The notes beneath the pieces are model-generated. The model searched no databases and was not told the DNA's origin. It saw only the letters and a program-made list of their open reading frames with translations. This document shows positions 18,100 through 26,425 of a DNA stretch of 64,000 bases, piece by piece. This DNA is from Thiofaba sp039822285 (GTDB lineage: Bacteria > Pseudomonadota > Gammaproteobacteria > Halothiobacillales > Halothiobacillaceae). The position numbers and the translations under genes were made by a program. The stretch's first letter is position 1. Each line of letters opens with the position of its first letter. The stretch is from the NCBI RefSeq assembly GCF_039822285.1, contig NZ_JBAJEY010000002.1, positions 62,001 through 126,000 of the forward strand. The letters are read 5' to 3'.

Positions 18100-18396
18100 T
18101 TGGACCTCGGCGCGGCCCTGACCATCGCCCTGCTGGCCGCCCTACTCGGCCAGGCCTGGGCACTGCGCATCCGCCTGGGGGCGCAGGCCAGCTGGCTGGT
18201 CGCTGCGCTGATGCTCAACGCCATGAGCCTGCCGGCCGCCATCCTGCTCTTGGGCGATGCCCGCGAGGGCCTGGGCCTGCTCGCGGGCTTTGGTGCCGTG
18301 CTGGCCTCCAGCGCGGCGGGGCTCGGGGCACTGATCTGGCTGCGCCGAATGGAGCGTCTGCAAAAAATGGAGGGGCTCCCCACAGACCATGGATGA
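18100..18396 (+). CDS. PntA2-like small membrane protein (divergent transhydrogenase alpha-2)
   Basis: 98 residues from TTG 18100. It has three predicted hydrophobic helices followed by a basic WLRRMERLQKM tail. The helix spacing and the final GAVLASSAAG..ALIWLRRM..LQKM resemble the C-terminal membrane part of PntA or stand-alone PntA2 (VLIASINIFGGF..TQRMLKMF in E. coli). The conserved NAISG-type segment is lost (LMLNAMSLP here). It overlaps the PntB-like gene by 8 nt. The homology is inferred from pattern, topology and neighbour rather than strong identity. No PntA NAD-binding domain I gene is present. Confidence 0.5.
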   Translation: MDLGAALTIALLAALLGQAWALRIRLGAQASWLVAALMLNAMSLPAAILLLGDAREGLGLLAGFGAVLASSAAGLGALIWLRRMERLQKMEGLPTDHG

Positions 18397-19711
18397 CATC
18401 ACCCTGGGGCTTGCCCTCGCCGGCCTACTCCTCTTGATCGGCATGCAGCGCATGCAGGTGGGGCAGACCGCCTTCCCTTGGTTCGCGGCGGGCCTCGCCG
18501 TCGCCGTACTGGCGCCGCTCACCCTGGGCGGCGGCGAAAACCAGCTCATGCTGCTGGCCGCCCTCGGTCTCGGCGTGGCGCTCGCGCTCATCCTCGGCCT
18601 GGCCGCGAGCATGGCGGACCTCGCCGCCCGTCTGGCCCTGCTGCATGGCCTGACCGGCGCGGCCACCGCGCTGGTCGCAAGCCTCGCCCTCATCGAGCGC
18701 CTGCTCGAACCGGGCCTGCCGCTCGGACTGGCCTGCCTGGCGATCCTGCTCGGGGCCTTTTCCGCCGCCGGCGCGGCCGTCACCCATGCCCGCCTGGCCA
18801 ATCTGCTCCCCCAGGTCTGGCGCCATATCAGCCAGGCCGGTGCGGGTATCCTGCTGCTGGCTGCAACCCTCGGCCTCGGCGTCATCCTGGCCCTTGGACT
18901 GCGCGAAGGTCCCGCCTGGCTGCTGCTCTTCCTCAGCCTCGCGGCGGCTTCGGGGCTGACCTTCACCTTGCCACTGGCCGAGCGCGAGGCGCCACTGGCC
19001 GCCTCGCTGTTCGGCTCGCTGTCCGGGCTCGCCCTTGCCCTGCTCGGGACCGCCCTCGACCTGCCACCGCTGGTGGCCACCGGCATCCTCTCGGCCGGCC
19101 TCACCCTGCTCCTCAGCCTGCACTTGAGCCACAGCGTCCAGCTGCCGCTGCGGCGGCTGCTGTGGGGAGCGCCCCCGGCGGAAAGCGAGGAGGTCCCCCA
19201 CCCCGCCCACCCCCTGGGGGCAGAGGGGGTGGCGGAGCGCCTGCGTGCGGCGCGCGAGGTGCTGCTGATCCCGGGCTTCGGCTGCATCGCGGCCGGGGCG
19301 TGCAGTGAGCTGATCGAACTGGGCCGGCACCTTGAGGCGCGTGGCTCGCGCGTGCGGCTGCTCGCCCACCCCCTTGCCGGCCGCCTGCCCGGCCAACTGC
19401 CCCTGCTGCTGCGTGAGGCCGGTGCCCCCGCGGAATGGCTGATCGAATGCTGGCCCCAGGATGCGGACACGCCGGAGATGACCCTCACCGTCGGTGCGCA
19501 CGACCTGATCAACCCCGAGCTGGCGCGCCCGGGCCTCCCCGACCTGCGCCGCGCATCGAGCCAGGGGCACGAGGTCATCCTGCTGATGAAGAGCCTGGCC
19601 GGCTTTTCCGGCTCGATCAACCCGCTGCTGGCCCAGCCGCATGTGCATCTCTGGCAGGAGGATGCCCGGGCAGGGCTGGAGCGGCTGAACGAACTGCTGC
19701 GGCAGGGATGA
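18389..19711 (+). CDS. Divergent PntB-like (NADP transhydrogenase beta-type) membrane protein
   Basis: 440 residues. Residues 1-255 form about eight to nine hydrophobic helices. His86 in ALLHGLTGAATALV aligns with E. coli PntB His91, a proton-channel residue, while the Asn222 position (MLNSYSG) is Gly here (LFGSLSG). Residues 285-440 match PntB domain III in order: IPGFG (GYG in PntB), HPLAGRLPG (HPVAGRLPG), VGAHDLINP (IGANDTVNP), MKSLAGFSG (KRSMNTGYAG), NPLL. The Lys-Arg pair that binds NADP 2'-phosphate is Met-Lys and the loop is one residue shorter. It probably lost or changed transhydrogenase function. It is co-transcribed after trxB and overlaps the DUF3293 gene by 4 nt. Confidence 0.65.
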   Translation: MDDITLGLALAGLLLLIGMQRMQVGQTAFPWFAAGLAVAVLAPLTLGGGENQLMLLAALGLGVALALILGLAASMADLAARLALLHGLTGAATALVASLALIERLLEPGLPLGLACLAILLGAFSAAGAAVTHARLANLLPQVWRHISQAGAGILLLAATLGLGVILALGLREGPAWLLLFLSLAAASGLTFTLPLAEREAPLAASLFGSLSGLALALLGTALDLPPLVATGILSAGLTLLLSLHLSHSVQLPLRRLLWGAPPAESEEVPHPAHPLGAEGVAERLRAAREVLLIPGFGCIAAGACSELIELGRHLEARGSRVRLLAHPLAGRLPGQLPLLLREAGAPAEWLIECWPQDADTPEMTLTVGAHDLINPELARPGLPDLRRASSQGHEVILLMKSLAGFSGSINPLLAQPHVHLWQEDARAGLERLNELLRQG

Positions 19712-20145
19712 GCACGCCACGCGCCGATCTGCTGGAGGCGTTCAAGCGGACGATCTACCGCGTCCATCTGCCCGGGCACGCCCTCGATCTTCGCATCGGC
19801 TCCCGACACCCGCCGCTCGATGCCTTTCTGCACGCCATCGGGGCACGCCGCTGGATCGTCTTCAGCCCCTGCAACCCGGGCGCGCGCCTGCTGGATCCGG
19901 AAACCAACACGGCCCGCATGACCGCGCTGCGGGGAGACCTGGACAGCGAAGGGCTGCGCCACTTCCCGGCCGAAGGCCTCCCGCCCGAGGGCGAGGACTG
20001 GCCGCCGGAGCCCAGCCTGCTGATTCTGGATGCACCCCAGAGGCAGACCGCACGATGGGCACACCGTTTCGGCCAGCTGGCCTGGGTCGCTGGCGAGCTC
20101 GGTCAGCCCGCCGAGCTAGTCTGGTCGTCGCTGCCTAAGGTGTGA
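19708..20145 (+). CDS. DUF3293 domain protein
   Basis: 145 residues. The central IVFSPCNPGARLLDPETNTAR matches the DUF3293 pattern (hydrophobic strand, AxNPxS/AxxLxxxxNxAR). Function is unknown; members are small cytoplasmic proteins. ATG 19708 overlaps the PntB-like stop by 4 nt, so it ends the trxB operon. Its last 43 bp overlap the 3' end of convergent yfbR, giving a tail-to-tail antisense overlap. Confidence 0.7.
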   Translation: MSTPRADLLEAFKRTIYRVHLPGHALDLRIGSRHPPLDAFLHAIGARRWIVFSPCNPGARLLDPETNTARMTALRGDLDSEGLRHFPAEGLPPEGEDWPPEPSLLILDAPQRQTARWAHRFGQLAWVAGELGQPAELVWSSLPKV

Positions 20146-20735
20146 CTGAGATCGTCGAGCGACAGAGAAAAGGCCGGGACATAGCGCGTCATGAAGTCGC
20201 GCACCGCCGGAAGCGTGGGGTAGAAGGACTCGATCTTGGCCAGCAGGACGGCCTCGGCGCGGCGAAACTCGCGGTTGCCGGCCTGCGCCTCCTCCAGGCA
20301 TTTCAGGTAACCGGCGAGGCTGTCCGCCGCCTTGACCAGGCGCTGTTCGGCAGGGCTCTGCCGGGCACTGTCCAGCAGCGGCGCGTAGTCCTCGCGCAAA
20401 TCCTCCGGCAGCAGTTCGAGCAGGCGGCGCTCGGCCTGCCGCTCAAGCGCCTTGTAGGCTTCGCGGATCGCCGCATTGCCGTACTTGACCGGGGTGGGCA
20501 GGTCACCGGTCAGGATCTCGCTGGCATCGTGGAGCATGCCGAGCACGGCGACGCGGTCGGCATCGAAGGCGCCGCCATGGTGGCGGTTGCTGATCAGCGC
20601 CAGCGCGTGGGCGATGATGGCCACCTGCAAGCTGTGCTCCTGGACGTTCTCCGCGCGCGTGTTGCGCATCAGGCCCCAGCGCTGGATCAGCCGCATCCGG
20701 GCGAGCATGGCAAAAAATGGGCTGGGCGGGCTCAT
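20103..20735 (-). CDS. yfbR: 5'-deoxynucleotidase YfbR (HD family)
   Basis: 210 residues. The HD-domain metal ligands are visible: RNTRAENVQEHSLQVA (His) and MLHDASEILTGDLPTPVKY (HD pair), the latter typical of YfbR, which dephosphorylates deoxynucleoside 5'-monophosphates. It is slightly longer than the E. coli protein (199 aa) because of a C-terminal tail that overlaps the convergent DUF3293 gene. Its ATG overlaps the stop of the upstream diguanylate cyclase by 4 nt. Confidence 0.9.
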   Translation of the reverse strand: MSPPSPFFAMLARMRLIQRWGLMRNTRAENVQEHSLQVAIIAHALALISNRHHGGAFDADRVAVLGMLHDASEILTGDLPTPVKYGNAAIREAYKALERQAERRLLELLPEDLREDYAPLLDSARQSPAEQRLVKAADSLAGYLKCLEEAQAGNREFRRAEAVLLAKIESFYPTLPAVRDFMTRYVPAFSLSLDDLSHTLGSDDQTSSAG

Positions 20736-22123
20736 GCGTCCACCTCCCAGTCCCCTATCACGCGGTTGCGCCCGCCCCCCTTGGCGGCATAGAGCGCACG
20801 GTCGGCCCGCTCCAGCAGGTCTTTGAGCGGGATGAAATGATCCGGGCCGCTGCAGGAGACGCCCACGCTGACCGAAACGAAGCTGCGGGTGGGGTGAGGC
20901 AGCCGCAGATCGGCCACGTGCAGCCGAAGCAGCTCACCCAGTGCCCAGGCATCCGCCGAGGTCACCCCCTCGAGCAACACCGCGAACTCCTCCCCGCCGA
21001 GGCGGGCCGCCATGTCCAGCGGGCGCCGCGCACGCTCGCCGATCACTTCCGCCACCTTGCGCAGCAGGCCATCGCCAGCTTCGTGCCCCCACTGGTCGTT
21101 GACCTGCTTGAAGTGGTCGATGTCGATCAGCAGCACCGCCATCGGCTGCTGCAGACGCTGGGATTGGCGGGTCAAGCGCTGGAAATGCTCGTTGAAGGCA
21201 TAGCGATTGAACAACCCGGTCAGCGCATCATGGGTGGCCTGCTCGTAGAGCTGCGCATGGGTGCTCTCGAGCTCGCGCCGGCGCTGGGCCTCGCGCAGCC
21301 CGCGTACGCGCAGGAACACCAGCAGGAGGACGCCGAGCAGGACGAGCAGGACCGCTCCGCCGACGCGCTTGGCGATGTACATGCGCTGTTGCCACCATGC
21401 CCCGGCATCCGGCTGCACCCCCAGGACCCATCCGGTCGAGGGGATCGCGACCCGAGCCAGCAGATCGGTCCGCCGGGCCGCCTCCTCCGGGCTCAACAGC
21501 ACGCCGCGCTGCCCATCCAGGCTGAGCGTCTCGAGCAGCTCTGTGAAGGGGGCAAAGCCAAGACGCACCCACAGCATGAACTCGTCGCCCCCGGAATCCC
21601 GCAGGGGAACCAGGAGCGAGAGTGACTCGCCCGGATGGTCGGTCAGCACATGGGACGCGTAGGAGTCCTCCGCACAGTAGGACGCCCAGGCCGAGGGGAA
21701 GTGAATGTCGCAATCCGCGACAGGAAAGAACGCGTACGACTCGTAGTTCATAAACCACTGCGAGAGCAGGGCATCCATTTGCACCTGCTCCTCCTGCCGG
21801 TCCCCGATGCGCTGCAGGTGATCGGCAAGGGCGGGCATCGAGCGGCTGAACAGTGCACCCTGGCGCTGGAGACGCTGCAACTCGAGCTCGAGCATGTCCG
21901 CCCCATGCCAGGCGGAGGATGTCGCCAAGGCCGCGCGCGAATCGCGATAGGCCTGCCAGTCCTGCCAGCCGAGGACGAGGAAGACCAGCGCCAGGCCCGC
22001 GCCGGCCAGCGGGATGGACCACAGGCCGCGCCGCTGCTGATGCTTCACACGCTCCTCCGCGGAGGAGGCATGCCGTCGGGCGGACTGCTCCGATCCGGGC
22101 GCTGATGAGGACTCGGTCTGCAT
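20732..22123 (-). CDS. Membrane-bound diguanylate cyclase
   Basis: 463 residues. TM1 (about 37-55) and TM2 (about 256-280) flank a roughly 200-residue periplasmic sensor region with no recognised family, containing several Cys (CDIHF, SYCAED). The C-terminal GGDEF domain has an intact GGEEF active site and an RPLD I-site five residues upstream, so product-inhibited c-di-GMP synthesis is expected. ATG 22123 has GGGAGCG upstream. Co-transcribed with yfbR. The periplasmic ligand is unknown. Confidence 0.88.
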   Translation of the reverse strand: MQTESSSAPGSEQSARRHASSAEERVKHQQRRGLWSIPLAGAGLALVFLVLGWQDWQAYRDSRAALATSSAWHGADMLELELQRLQRQGALFSRSMPALADHLQRIGDRQEEQVQMDALLSQWFMNYESYAFFPVADCDIHFPSAWASYCAEDSYASHVLTDHPGESLSLLVPLRDSGGDEFMLWVRLGFAPFTELLETLSLDGQRGVLLSPEEAARRTDLLARVAIPSTGWVLGVQPDAGAWWQQRMYIAKRVGGAVLLVLLGVLLLVFLRVRGLREAQRRRELESTHAQLYEQATHDALTGLFNRYAFNEHFQRLTRQSQRLQQPMAVLLIDIDHFKQVNDQWGHEAGDGLLRKVAEVIGERARRPLDMAARLGGEEFAVLLEGVTSADAWALGELLRLHVADLRLPHPTRSFVSVSVGVSCSGPDHFIPLKDLLERADRALYAAKGGGRNRVIGDWEVDA

Positions 22124-22166
22124 GAAACGCTCCCTGTCACGCCTCCGGGTGACCACGAATGCTGCG

Positions 22167-23606
22167 CTATCTTAGCGCATACCGGGCGGCGCCGTGGCCC
22201 GCCGCAATGAAGTGCGGCCGCAATTCGTCACGCAGGGTCAGGGCGTAGGAATCAGTCATGCCCGCGATCATGTCGGTCAACAGTTGGGCCTCGCGGTAGC
22301 GCAGCGGCATGGTATTGCGCGGCGATTCGAACACCCGCCGGTAGTTCTCCGAGATGCGCCCATAGGCATAGGCGGCAAACGGGCTGCGGCGCGACGACTC
22401 GGGGCGGGCGGGATCGACGCGGTCCGTGATGGCGAACCAGAGCATGTCCATCAGCTCGTGGATGACCTCGAAGCCGGTCAGCTCCACCTGCAGCACGCTG
22501 GGGTGGCGGTAAATGTGGCGCAGGTTGAACTGGCGCAGGGCACCGATGAAGGCCCCCGCGCTGGAGGCGGCGAGCAGCTCGCCCTCGAAACGGCCGGCGA
22601 GCATCGCCTCGTGATGCCTCAACCAGGCCTCCGTGAGCGCGCGGGTCAGGGCGCCGATGGCGCGGATGCGGAACACCTGCATCGAGATGTCGTTCAGCTC
22701 CGCCGGCGACAGCCCCGCCTCGCGGTAACCGTTGTGCTCACGCTCGGCCGCATCGCACACCCAGGCCACGGTCGCGTCCGAACCCGCCGCATGGCGCAGG
22801 TGGGCGAGGATGTCATGGAACGACAGCAGGCGCTTTTTCACCGCATCCTCGGCATCCAGCACGCAGTAGGCGATGTCGTCGCAGGCCTCGAGCAAAAAGC
22901 AGAGCGGGTGACGGCGCCCCTCGCCGAGCCCGGTCGCCCCCCACACCTCCTCGACCAGCGCGGCCTCGGACTGGAAGAAGCCATGCTTGCGCCGCACCGG
23001 CACGGTCTTGTCGGTACGGTCGGAGGCCACCGGATACTTGATCAGCGCGGCCAGGGTGGCATGGGTCAGGTTGAGGCCGTAGTCGTCGTTGAGGATCTGC
23101 AGCTTGGTCAAAAGGCGCAGGGCCTGGGCATTGCCCTCGAAGCGCAGGAAGTCCTGCCGCATGGCCTCGGAGAGCCCATGCTCGGGGCCGAGCACGGTGT
23201 CCGCATGGCGCTCGAACCAGGTCTGGATCGCCCGCTCGCCCTGATGACCAAAGGGCGGGTTGCCGAGGTCATGGGCAAGGCCGAGGGTCGCGAGCAGGGC
23301 GGGGATGTCGCGCTCCACATGCGGCCGCCCGCGCCCGACGCCGTGGTTGAACACCAGGTCCACCCCCATCGCCCGCGCGAGGTTCGCCACCTCATGCGAG
23401 TGGGTCAGGCGGGTGCGTACCACGTCGTTGCGCTCGAGCGGAAAGACCTGCGTCTTGTCCGCCATCCGCCGCACCGGCGCAGCGTAGAGGATGCGGTCGT
23501 AGTCGCGCTCGATCTCGGTGCGCACCTCATGCCCGCCGAGCGGCATCGGCGCCTGCGAGCTGGGGCGGCGGCGGGCAGGGTTGAGAAGGCGTATCCAGTC
23601 AGTCAT
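22167..23606 (-). CDS. dgt: Deoxyguanosinetriphosphate triphosphohydrolase
   Basis: 479 residues. HD-type dGTPase: RTRLTHSHEVANLAR and LGLAHDLGNPPFGHQGE hold the metal-binding His/Asp residues, and the segment from YDDIAYC onward is family-typical. It hydrolyses dGTP (or dNTPs) to the nucleoside and triphosphate, influencing dNTP pools. ATG 23606 is divergent from the HIBADH-like gene. Its stop codon lies inside a small palindrome (TGCGCTA/TAGCGCA, 22163-22179). Confidence 0.9.
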   Translation of the reverse strand: MTDWIRLLNPARRRPSSQAPMPLGGHEVRTEIERDYDRILYAAPVRRMADKTQVFPLERNDVVRTRLTHSHEVANLARAMGVDLVFNHGVGRGRPHVERDIPALLATLGLAHDLGNPPFGHQGERAIQTWFERHADTVLGPEHGLSEAMRQDFLRFEGNAQALRLLTKLQILNDDYGLNLTHATLAALIKYPVASDRTDKTVPVRRKHGFFQSEAALVEEVWGATGLGEGRRHPLCFLLEACDDIAYCVLDAEDAVKKRLLSFHDILAHLRHAAGSDATVAWVCDAAEREHNGYREAGLSPAELNDISMQVFRIRAIGALTRALTEAWLRHHEAMLAGRFEGELLAASSAGAFIGALRQFNLRHIYRHPSVLQVELTGFEVIHELMDMLWFAITDRVDPARPESSRRSPFAAYAYGRISENYRRVFESPRNTMPLRYREAQLLTDMIAGMTDSYALTLRDELRPHFIAAGHGAARYALR

Positions 23607-23682
23607 CAGTGTCCCATGGGAGCGGCATCACGCCGCGATCGGTACAATGCCGGCAAGCATAACGAATGAAGGGGGGATTGCC

Positions 23683-24543
23683 ATGAAGATCGGCCTGCTC
23701 GGCACCGGCCTGCTCGGCGCGGCGGTGGTCGAACGCCTGCTCGCGCAGGGCTTTCCGGTCACCGTGTGGAACCGCACGCCGGACAAGAGTGCCCCCCTCG
23801 TTGCACTGGGGGCGCAGCAGGCCGCCACGGCTGCCGAGGCCATCGCGGCGAGTGAGGTCATTCTGCTGTTCCTCGCCGACCGCACCGCCTGCGAGGGCGT
23901 CCTGCTCGACCCCGCCACCCGCGCGGCCCTGCCCGGCAAGCTCGTGGTGCAGATGGGCACCCTCGGCCCCGAGGACAGCCGCCAGCTTGCCCAAGCCCTG
24001 ACCAGCGCCGGGGCCGAGTATGCCGAATGCCCGGTGCTCGGCAGCCTGCCGGAGGCGCGCGCAGGCACGCTGATCCTGATGTACGGCGGGGATGAGGGGC
24101 TGTTCGGGCGGATCGAGCCCCTGCTGCGCGCGCTCGGCCCCGAGCCCAAGCGCATTGGCGACATCGGCCAGGCCGCGGCGCTCAAGCTGGCCATGAATCA
24201 GCTGATCGCTAGCGAGACCGCCGCTTTCGCCATGAGCCTCGCCCTGGTGCAGGCGAGCGGGGTGGCGGTGGAGGACTTCATGCACATCCTGCGCGGCAGC
24301 GCCCTCTACGCGCCGACCTTCGACAAGAAGCTCGAGCGCATGCTCCAGCACGACTACGCCCGCCCCAACTTCCCGCTCGACCACCTCATCAAGGACGTGC
24401 GCCTGTTCATCCGCGCCGCCGAAGGGGCAGGCATCGATGCAAGCCCCTTGGCCGCGCTGGAGGCCGTGCTCGGCGAGGTGTCCGCCCAGGGCCACGGCGG
24501 CGAGGACTACAGCGTGCTGGCGGAGGGTTTCAGGCCCGTGTGA
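23683..24543 (+). CDS. NAD(P)-dependent beta-hydroxyacid dehydrogenase (HIBADH family)
   Basis: 286 residues. N-terminal Rossmann motif GLLGTGLLGAAVVERLL, substrate-loop region AECPVLGSLPEARAGTL, and the catalytic-lysine helix with LKLAMNQLIASE (Lys of the KxxxN motif). The family includes 3-hydroxyisobutyrate, tartronate semialdehyde, glyoxylate/succinic semialdehyde and GLYR-type reductases; the substrate cannot be chosen here. GAAGGGGGG precedes ATG 23683. It is divergent from dgt and sits 49 bp before purH. Confidence 0.85.
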   Translation: MKIGLLGTGLLGAAVVERLLAQGFPVTVWNRTPDKSAPLVALGAQQAATAAEAIAASEVILLFLADRTACEGVLLDPATRAALPGKLVVQMGTLGPEDSRQLAQALTSAGAEYAECPVLGSLPEARAGTLILMYGGDEGLFGRIEPLLRALGPEPKRIGDIGQAAALKLAMNQLIASETAAFAMSLALVQASGVAVEDFMHILRGSALYAPTFDKKLERMLQHDYARPNFPLDHLIKDVRLFIRAAEGAGIDASPLAALEAVLGEVSAQGHGGEDYSVLAEGFRPV

Positions 24544-24545
24544 CC

Positions 24546-24564
24546 GGCGGGTTACAATCCCGCC
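24546..24564 (+). promoter_or_regulatory. Hairpin and candidate -10 upstream of purH
   Basis: GGCGGG (24546-24551) and CCCGCC (24559-24564) flank TTACAAT, whose TACAAT resembles a -10 box; GATTTT follows. It could be a weak terminator of the preceding gene or part of the purH promoter. Confidence 0.3.
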
Positions 24565-24592
24565 GATTTTGCCCGTTGACGCGAGTACCACC

Positions 24593-26200
24593 ATGCACCA
24601 CCACCTCACCCCCATCCGCCGCGCCCTGCTCTCCGTGTCCGACAAGACCGGCCTTGTGGACTTCGCCCGTTTCCTGGCCAGCCGCGGGGTGGAGCTGCTG
24701 TCCACCGGCGGCACGGCGAAACTGCTGCGCGAGGCCGGCCTGGCGGTGAGGGATGTGTCCGAGCACACCGGCTTTCCGGAGATGATGGATGGGCGGGTGA
24801 AGACCCTGCACCCGAAGGTCCACGGCGGTATCCTCGGCCGGCGCGGGGTGGATGATGCCGTGATGGCGGAGCATGGCATCGCCCCCATTGACCTTGTGGT
24901 GGTCAACCTCTACCCGTTCGCCGAGGCCACCGCCAAGCCCGGTTGCAGCTACGAGGACGCGGTAGAGAACATCGACATCGGCGGCCCGACCATGGTGCGC
25001 GCGGCGGCCAAGAACCATCGGGATGTGACCATCGTGGTCAACCCGGCCGACTATGCCGGCGTGCAGGCGGAGATCGAGACCCAGGGCGGAGTCAGCGCCG
25101 CCACCCGCCTGGACCTGGCCGTGCGCGCCTTCGAGCATACCGCCGCCTACGACGGCATGATCGCCAACTACTTCGGCCGTCGCGTGCCCGCGCACAGCGC
25201 CGCGCCGGTGGCCGAGGCGAGCTGGGAGAAGCCCGCCGACTTCCCGCGCACCTTCAACATCCAGGTCGAGAAATACATGGATCTGCGCTACGGCGAGAAC
25301 CCGCACCAGCGCGCCGCGTTCTATGTCGAGCCCAACGCCCCGGCCGGTAGCATCGCCCGCGCCACCCAGTTCCAGGGCAAGGAGCTGTCCTACAACAACA
25401 TCGCCGACACCGATGCAGCGCTGGAGTGCGTGAAGCAGTTCGATGCCCCGGCCTGCGTGATCGTCAAGCACGCCAACCCCTGCGGCGTGGCCGTGGGTGA
25501 GAACATCCTTGCCGCCTATGACCGCGCCTACCAGACCGATACCGAATCGGCCTTCGGCGGCATCATCGCCTTCAACCGCCCGCTGGATGCCGCCACCGCC
25601 CGCGCCATCGTCGAGCGCCAGTTCGTCGAGGTGATCATCGCCCCCGAGGTCACCCCGGAGGCCCTGCAGGTCACCGCCGCGAAGAAGAACGTGCGCGTGC
25701 TGGCCTGTGGCCTGTGGGGTGAGGACGACAAGGGGCGGCTGGATTACAAGCGCGTCGCCGGCGGCCTGTTGGTGCAGGACCTTGACCAGGGCATGATCAG
25801 CGCCGCTGATCTAAAGGTGGTCAGCCAGCGCACGCCCACCGAGGCCGAACTGCGCGACCTGCTGTTCGCCTGGAAGGTGGCCAAGTATGTGAAGTCCAAC
25901 GCCATCGTCTACGCCAAGGACGACGCCACCATCGGCATCGGCGCCGGGCAGATGAGCCGGGTCAACTCCGCCCGTATCGCCGCCATCAAGGCCGAGCACG
26001 CGGGCCTTGAGGTCAAGGGCGCGGTGATGGCCTCCGATGCCTTCTTCCCCTTCCGTGACGGGATCGACAGCGCCGCCGCCGCCGGCATCACCGCGGTGAT
26101 CCACCCGGGCGGGTCGATGCGCGACGAGGAGGTGATCGCCGCCGCCAACGAACATGGCATGGCGATGGTGTTCACCGGGATGCGCCACTTCCGCCACTAA
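24593..26200 (+). CDS. purH: Bifunctional AICAR transformylase / IMP cyclohydrolase
   Basis: 535 residues. The N-terminal MGS-like IMP cyclohydrolase domain (about 10-200) has RALLSVSDKTG, STGGTAKLL and KTLHPKVHGG; the C-terminal transformylase domain has RYGENPHQ, KHANPCGVA and SDAFFPFRDG. It catalyses the last two steps of de novo IMP synthesis. Length and motifs are normal and intact. ATG 24593 matches the usual N-terminus. purD is not downstream; xthA follows after a repeat-filled gap. Confidence 0.96.
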   Translation: MHHHLTPIRRALLSVSDKTGLVDFARFLASRGVELLSTGGTAKLLREAGLAVRDVSEHTGFPEMMDGRVKTLHPKVHGGILGRRGVDDAVMAEHGIAPIDLVVVNLYPFAEATAKPGCSYEDAVENIDIGGPTMVRAAAKNHRDVTIVVNPADYAGVQAEIETQGGVSAATRLDLAVRAFEHTAAYDGMIANYFGRRVPAHSAAPVAEASWEKPADFPRTFNIQVEKYMDLRYGENPHQRAAFYVEPNAPAGSIARATQFQGKELSYNNIADTDAALECVKQFDAPACVIVKHANPCGVAVGENILAAYDRAYQTDTESAFGGIIAFNRPLDAATARAIVERQFVEVIIAPEVTPEALQVTAAKKNVRVLACGLWGEDDKGRLDYKRVAGGLLVQDLDQGMISAADLKVVSQRTPTEAELRDLLFAWKVAKYVKSNAIVYAKDDATIGIGAGQMSRVNSARIAAIKAEHAGLEVKGAVMASDAFFPFRDGIDSAAAAGITAVIHPGGSMRDEEVIAAANEHGMAMVFTGMRHFRH

Positions 26201-26214
26201 GCGACCAGCGCGGC

Positions 26215-26401
26215 ACATCGCGGCGACACGCCGGTCCCACCCGCAGCAGTTCGTAGGAGGCCCGCCCCGGGCCGATCTGCCGGCCAAGTCGCGCCGAGGG
26301 CGGCGCTCCTACCGTGCTTCGCTGGACCCATGGGAGCCGCGTGCCGCGGCGATGCTTATCTCCCCTCACCCCTGCCCCTCTCCCGCATGCGGGAGAGGGG
26401 T
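26215..26401. repeat. Cluster of REP-like palindromic elements upstream of xthA
   Basis: Four units in about 190 bp: CATCGCGGCGACACGCCGG..CCCAC (26217), a GTAGGAG...CTCCTAC dyad (26252-26311), TGGGAGCCGCGTGCCGCGG (from 26331, also at 9922), and a perfect 26-bp palindrome of CCCCTCTCCCGC type (26375-26400). The last belongs to the same family as palindromes at 30.8, 43.1, 43.55, 50.9 and 51.3 kb. This accounts for the 225-bp purH-xthA gap. Confidence 0.7.
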
Positions 26402-26425
26402 TCTCAACAAACCAACTTTCGCCCC

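Noticed and set aside
18142..20064. 640-codon minus-strand ORF opposite the PntB-like gene
   Set aside because: Ser/Arg-rich shadow; the plus frame has membrane helices and PntB motifs.
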